From Candidatus Levyibacteriota bacterium (GTDB taxonomy: Bacteria > Patescibacteriota > Microgenomatia > Levybacterales > UBA12049): 35,724 nt of DNA. The notes beneath the pieces are model-generated. The model was not told the DNA's origin. It worked only from the letters and a program-made list of their open reading frames with translations, and searched no databases. The stretch lies in assembly GCA_029260905.1 (NCBI GenBank), contig JAJDCH010000015.1, positions 1-35,724 of the forward strand, in the 5' to 3' direction. The translations under genes were made by a program, and so were the position numbers. Position 1 is the stretch's first letter. Every line of letters begins with the position of its first letter. This document shows positions 34,781-35,724 of this stretch, piece after piece.

Positions 34781-35247
34781 TGATGGAACAGACAGTAGTA
34801 TTGGTAAAACCAGACGGAGTACAAAGAGGTCTAATTGGTGAGATTATTCATCGTTTTGAAAGAAAAGGTCTTAAGCTTTCTGCAATGAAAATGATTTCAG
34901 TAAGTGACGCGCTTATTGATGAATGGTATGCGCATCATAAGGATAAGCCATTTTTTCCTGGTCTTAAATCATACATGATGTCATATCCGATTGTTGCTAT
35001 GATTTGGGATGGAGCAGACTGCGTTGCAACTGTTCGAAAAATGATTGGAGTTACCAAAGCACGAGATGCAGAACCGGGCACAGTTAGAGGCGATTTTGCG
35101 ATGAGTCAGCAGTACAATTTGATCCACGCATCTGAAAATGCTGAGATAGCAGAAAGAGAAAAAAAAATAATGTTTGATGATAAGGAAGTTTTTGACTGGA
35201 AAAAAATTGACTCCAAGCACGTCTACATTGAGGAAGAGCTGAAATAA
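34780..35247 (+). CDS. ndk: Nucleoside diphosphate kinase
   Basis: 155 aa; QTVVLVKPDGVQRGLIGEIIHRFERKGLKL...TVRGDFAMSQQYNLIHASENAEIAERE. Confidence 0.95.
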   Translation: MMEQTVVLVKPDGVQRGLIGEIIHRFERKGLKLSAMKMISVSDALIDEWYAHHKDKPFFPGLKSYMMSYPIVAMIWDGADCVATVRKMIGVTKARDAEPGTVRGDFAMSQQYNLIHASENAEIAEREKKIMFDDKEVFDWKKIDSKHVYIEEELK

Positions 35248-35299
35248 TCCTCTTTTTTTAATTTTACCTTTGATATTTTTCTGCTAAAATACAATCTAT

Positions 35300-35372
35300 G
35301 CCGATGTAGCTCAACGGATAGAGCAGTCCCGTCCTAAGGGAAAGGTTGTGGGTTCAATTCCCGCCATCGGTA
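35300..35372 (+). tRNA. tRNA-Arg (CCT anticodon)
   Basis: Hand-folded cloverleaf: acceptor GCCGATG/CATCGGT, D-stem GCTC/GAGC, anticodon loop GTCCTAA (CCT), T-arm GTGGG-TTCAATT-CCCGC. Confidence 0.93.
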
Positions 35373-35390
35373 CAAATTTAGGAAGGTGGT

Positions 35391-35724
35391 CTAATTTACT
35401 ATCCACCAGTTAAACTTGATGTCGTTTAATTCTGGTGAGTTAATTTCAACGGTGAATGATTCTCCCTGGACTTGATCAGTAACAGAAAGAGGTGTTGCGA
35501 CTTTTGTTTTTGGTGTTATAAATATCTTGGATTTTTCAGTAACACTTGCTGTTTGAATAATCATTTTTCTGGTTCCTTTTTCGATTACCCCTTCCCCAAT
35601 TGATGGATCAACAGCTGCTCCAGCCACTTCTTCCTGATCTTCTTCTATGTTTAGCTTCTTGACTGTTACCTCACCTTCAACTGTCATGTTGCCATCTGTA
35701 TCTATCACAATCTTTCCATTTAGA
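35391..35724 (-). CDS. C-terminal end of a large tail-fibre-like surface protein (N-terminus off the right edge)
   Basis: The frame is open to the window edge, beyond the GTG used by the ORF track: ...LNGKIVIDTDGNMTVEGEVTVKKLNI...SKIFITPKT...GESFTVEINSPELNDIKFNWWIVN*. Confidence 0.78.
   Translation of the reverse strand, partial: LNGKIVIDTDGNMTVEGEVTVKKLNIEEDQEEVAGAAVDPSIGEGVIEKGTRKMIIQTASVTEKSKIFITPKTKVATPLSVTDQVQGESFTVEINSPELNDIKFNWWIVN

Overview
The window looks like a chromosomal segment from a Patescibacteria/CPR-type genome, most likely Microgenomates-like. That placement is inferred from gene content and low GC, not from phylogeny. It has a housekeeping backbone: leuS, argS, argH, an acetylglutamate-kinase-like gene, ndk, tRNA-Arg(CCT), an M16 peptidase, comEA and a split comEC, two histidine kinases, two REC proteins and an ABC exporter. 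Around this are many membrane and surface proteins. The most unusual locus is the left 7 kb. Two divergent genes each fuse a mobile-element-type DNA-binding N-terminus to a transmembrane helix and a large predicted extracellular region. One has two tandem tyrosine-recombinase core-binding domains and no catalytic domain seen; the other has a transposase-type HTH. They face each other across about 2.25 kb of very AT-rich DNA with no ORF. The left gene is open to the window edge and absent from the ORF track; I translated it by hand. Other notable signals: (i) an over-represented decamer ATTTGAGGCT/AGCCTCAAAT in a genome carrying comEA/comEC; (ii) heptanucleotide-periodic tracts inserted in frame in leuS, argS and two signal peptides; (iii) a T-box-like leader and terminator upstream of argH; (iv) a fold-III ornithine-decarboxylase-like enzyme with Gly in place of the catalytic Cys; (v) a dockerin-bearing surface protein; (vi) several promoters placed so that transcripts would be nearly leaderless. 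No CRISPR, rRNA or intact transposon was seen.
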